The notes under the pieces were generated by a model. It worked only from the letters and a program-made list of their open reading frames with translations. It did no database searches and was not told the DNA's origin. A DNA stretch of 8,009 nt from Weeksellaceae bacterium. GTDB taxonomy: Bacteria; Bacteroidota; Bacteroidia; Flavobacteriales; Weeksellaceae. Shown in pieces: positions 7,598-8,009 of this stretch. The stretch covers positions 1 through 8,009 of the forward strand of contig JAQVDG010000081.1 of assembly GCA_028698395.1 (NCBI GenBank), read 5' to 3'. The position numbers and the translations under genes are program-made. Within the stretch, counting starts at the first letter, position 1; the number at the start of each line of letters is the position of its first letter.

Positions 7598-7630
7598 AAT
7601 CCCAATCCGGACTCCGGATTGGGATTTTTT
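7598..7630 (+). terminator. Rho-independent terminator of gldJ
   Basis: AATCCCAATCCGG (7598-7610) pairs perfectly with CCGGATTGGGATT (7614-7626) as a 13-bp stem with loop ACT. The stem base runs into six T residues (7625-7630). It lies 20 bases after the gldJ stop and 14 bases before the murF start, so it should insulate murF from most gldJ transcription. The opposite strand has A residues upstream of the stem but no long T-run after it, so the plus orientation is preferred. Confidence 0.9.
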
Positions 7631-7632
7631 AG

Positions 7633-7640
7633 TATTTTTA
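7633..7640 (+). promoter_or_regulatory. Promoter-like -7 element directly before murF
   Basis: TATTTTTA differs from TAnnTTTG only at the last base. It sits between the gldJ terminator and the murF ATG at 7645. With the usual short distance from -7 to the transcription start, transcription would begin at or within a few bases of the start codon, giving a leaderless or near-leaderless mRNA. The match is imperfect and the sequence AT-rich. A promoter inside the 3' end of gldJ is the alternative, but it would have to read through the terminator. Confidence 0.4.
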
Positions 7641-7644
7641 CACT

Positions 7645-8009
7645 ATGAATATCGAAGAACTTTATTCGCTGTTTGTGAACTGTGCTTCTGTCACAACCGA
7701 TACACGAAATATTTCTCCAAAAAGTATGTTTTTTGCTCTGAAAGGACAAAATTTTAACGGCAATCAATTTGCTGAAAAAGCAATAGAATCGGGTGCTTCG
7801 TATGCTGTTGTTGATGAAAAAGAGTTTGAAAATAAAGAGAAAGGAATTTTCTTTGTTCAGGATACACTTTCAACGCTTCAAGAATTAGCACATTACCATC
7901 GAAAACAATTAAATACACCGGTTATTTCTTTAACCGGAAGCAATGGAAAAACAACAACAAAAGAATTGATTACTCAGGTTTTGAGTAAAAAATATAATAT
8001 TCAGTCCAC
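7645..8009 (+). CDS. murF: MurF, UDP-MurNAc-tripeptide--D-alanyl-D-alanine ligase (partial, N-terminus only)
   Basis: An open frame of 121 codons runs from ATG at 7645 to the window edge. MurF is the cytoplasmic ATP-dependent Mur ligase that adds D-Ala-D-Ala to the UDP-MurNAc-tripeptide, the last cytosolic step of peptidoglycan peptide assembly before lipid linkage. Visible features are the N-terminal substrate-binding domain with SVTTDTR (about residues 15-21), MFFALKGQNFNGNQF and GASYAVVDE, then the start of the central ATPase domain with the P-loop TGSNGKTTTKE (residues 97-107; Lys102 is the phosphate-binding lysine). The GSNGKTTTK version and the FFALKGQNFNG block favour MurF over MurC, MurD and MurE. 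Family members are about 420-460 residues, so some three quarters of the protein lies off the window. The gene follows gldJ on the same strand, but a strong terminator lies between, so it is probably expressed separately. The start is the first ATG after the terminator and aligns with the usual MurF N-terminus. Confidence 0.94.
   Translation, partial: MNIEELYSLFVNCASVTTDTRNISPKSMFFALKGQNFNGNQFAEKAIESGASYAVVDEKEFENKEKGIFFVQDTLSTLQELAHYHRKQLNTPVISLTGSNGKTTTKELITQVLSKKYNIQS

Noticed and set aside
7552..7767. 71-codon minus-strand frame across the gldJ-murF junction
   Set aside because: It runs through the terminator hairpin and antisense to conserved MurF residues.
1..8009. Mobile elements, CRISPR arrays, tRNA or rRNA genes, riboswitches, phage genes
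   Set aside because: No terminal repeats with transposase, regularly spaced repeats or RNA gene signatures were seen; the window is nearly all coding in an ordinary chromosomal T9SS arrangement.

Overview
The window comes from the chromosome of a member of the Bacteroidota, most likely class Flavobacteriia. The evidence is AT-rich DNA, no Shine-Dalgarno-like sequences before the starts, TAnnTTTG-type promoter elements, and a porV-porU-gldJ cluster of the type IX secretion system (T9SS) and gliding machinery. I do not assign a genus.

Layout, left to right. Bases 1-608 (minus strand) hold the N-terminal two thirds of an isopenicillin N synthase-like 2-oxoglutarate/Fe(II) oxygenase, cut by the window edge. 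A strong hairpin terminator at 652-685 separates it from a two-gene minus-strand unit: porU (1900-5778), followed after 18 bases by porV (703-1881). A 149-bp divergent intergenic region (5779-5927) holds a perfect TAnnTTTG element on each strand, one facing porU and one facing gldJ. gldJ (5928-7577) runs rightward and ends in a near-perfect hairpin plus T-run (7598-7630). murF (7645 onward) follows, cut by the right edge, with a promoter-like element so close to its ATG that its mRNA may be almost leaderless.

How the genes fit together: GldJ is an outer-membrane lipoprotein needed for T9SS assembly and gliding. PorV is the outer-membrane barrel that takes substrates from the translocon by their C-terminal sorting domain. 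PorU is the surface cysteine protease that removes that domain and couples cargo to the cell surface. MurF (peptidoglycan precursor synthesis) and the oxygenase are neighbours with no evident mechanistic link to secretion.

The window is almost fully coding, and no gene-free stretch exceeds 149 bases. I found no mobile element, CRISPR array, RNA gene or clear new system. The points most worth checking are the divergent control region between porU and gldJ, the loss of the catalytic cysteine pair in GldJ's sulfatase-modifying-factor fold, and the unassigned oxygenase beside the T9SS genes.
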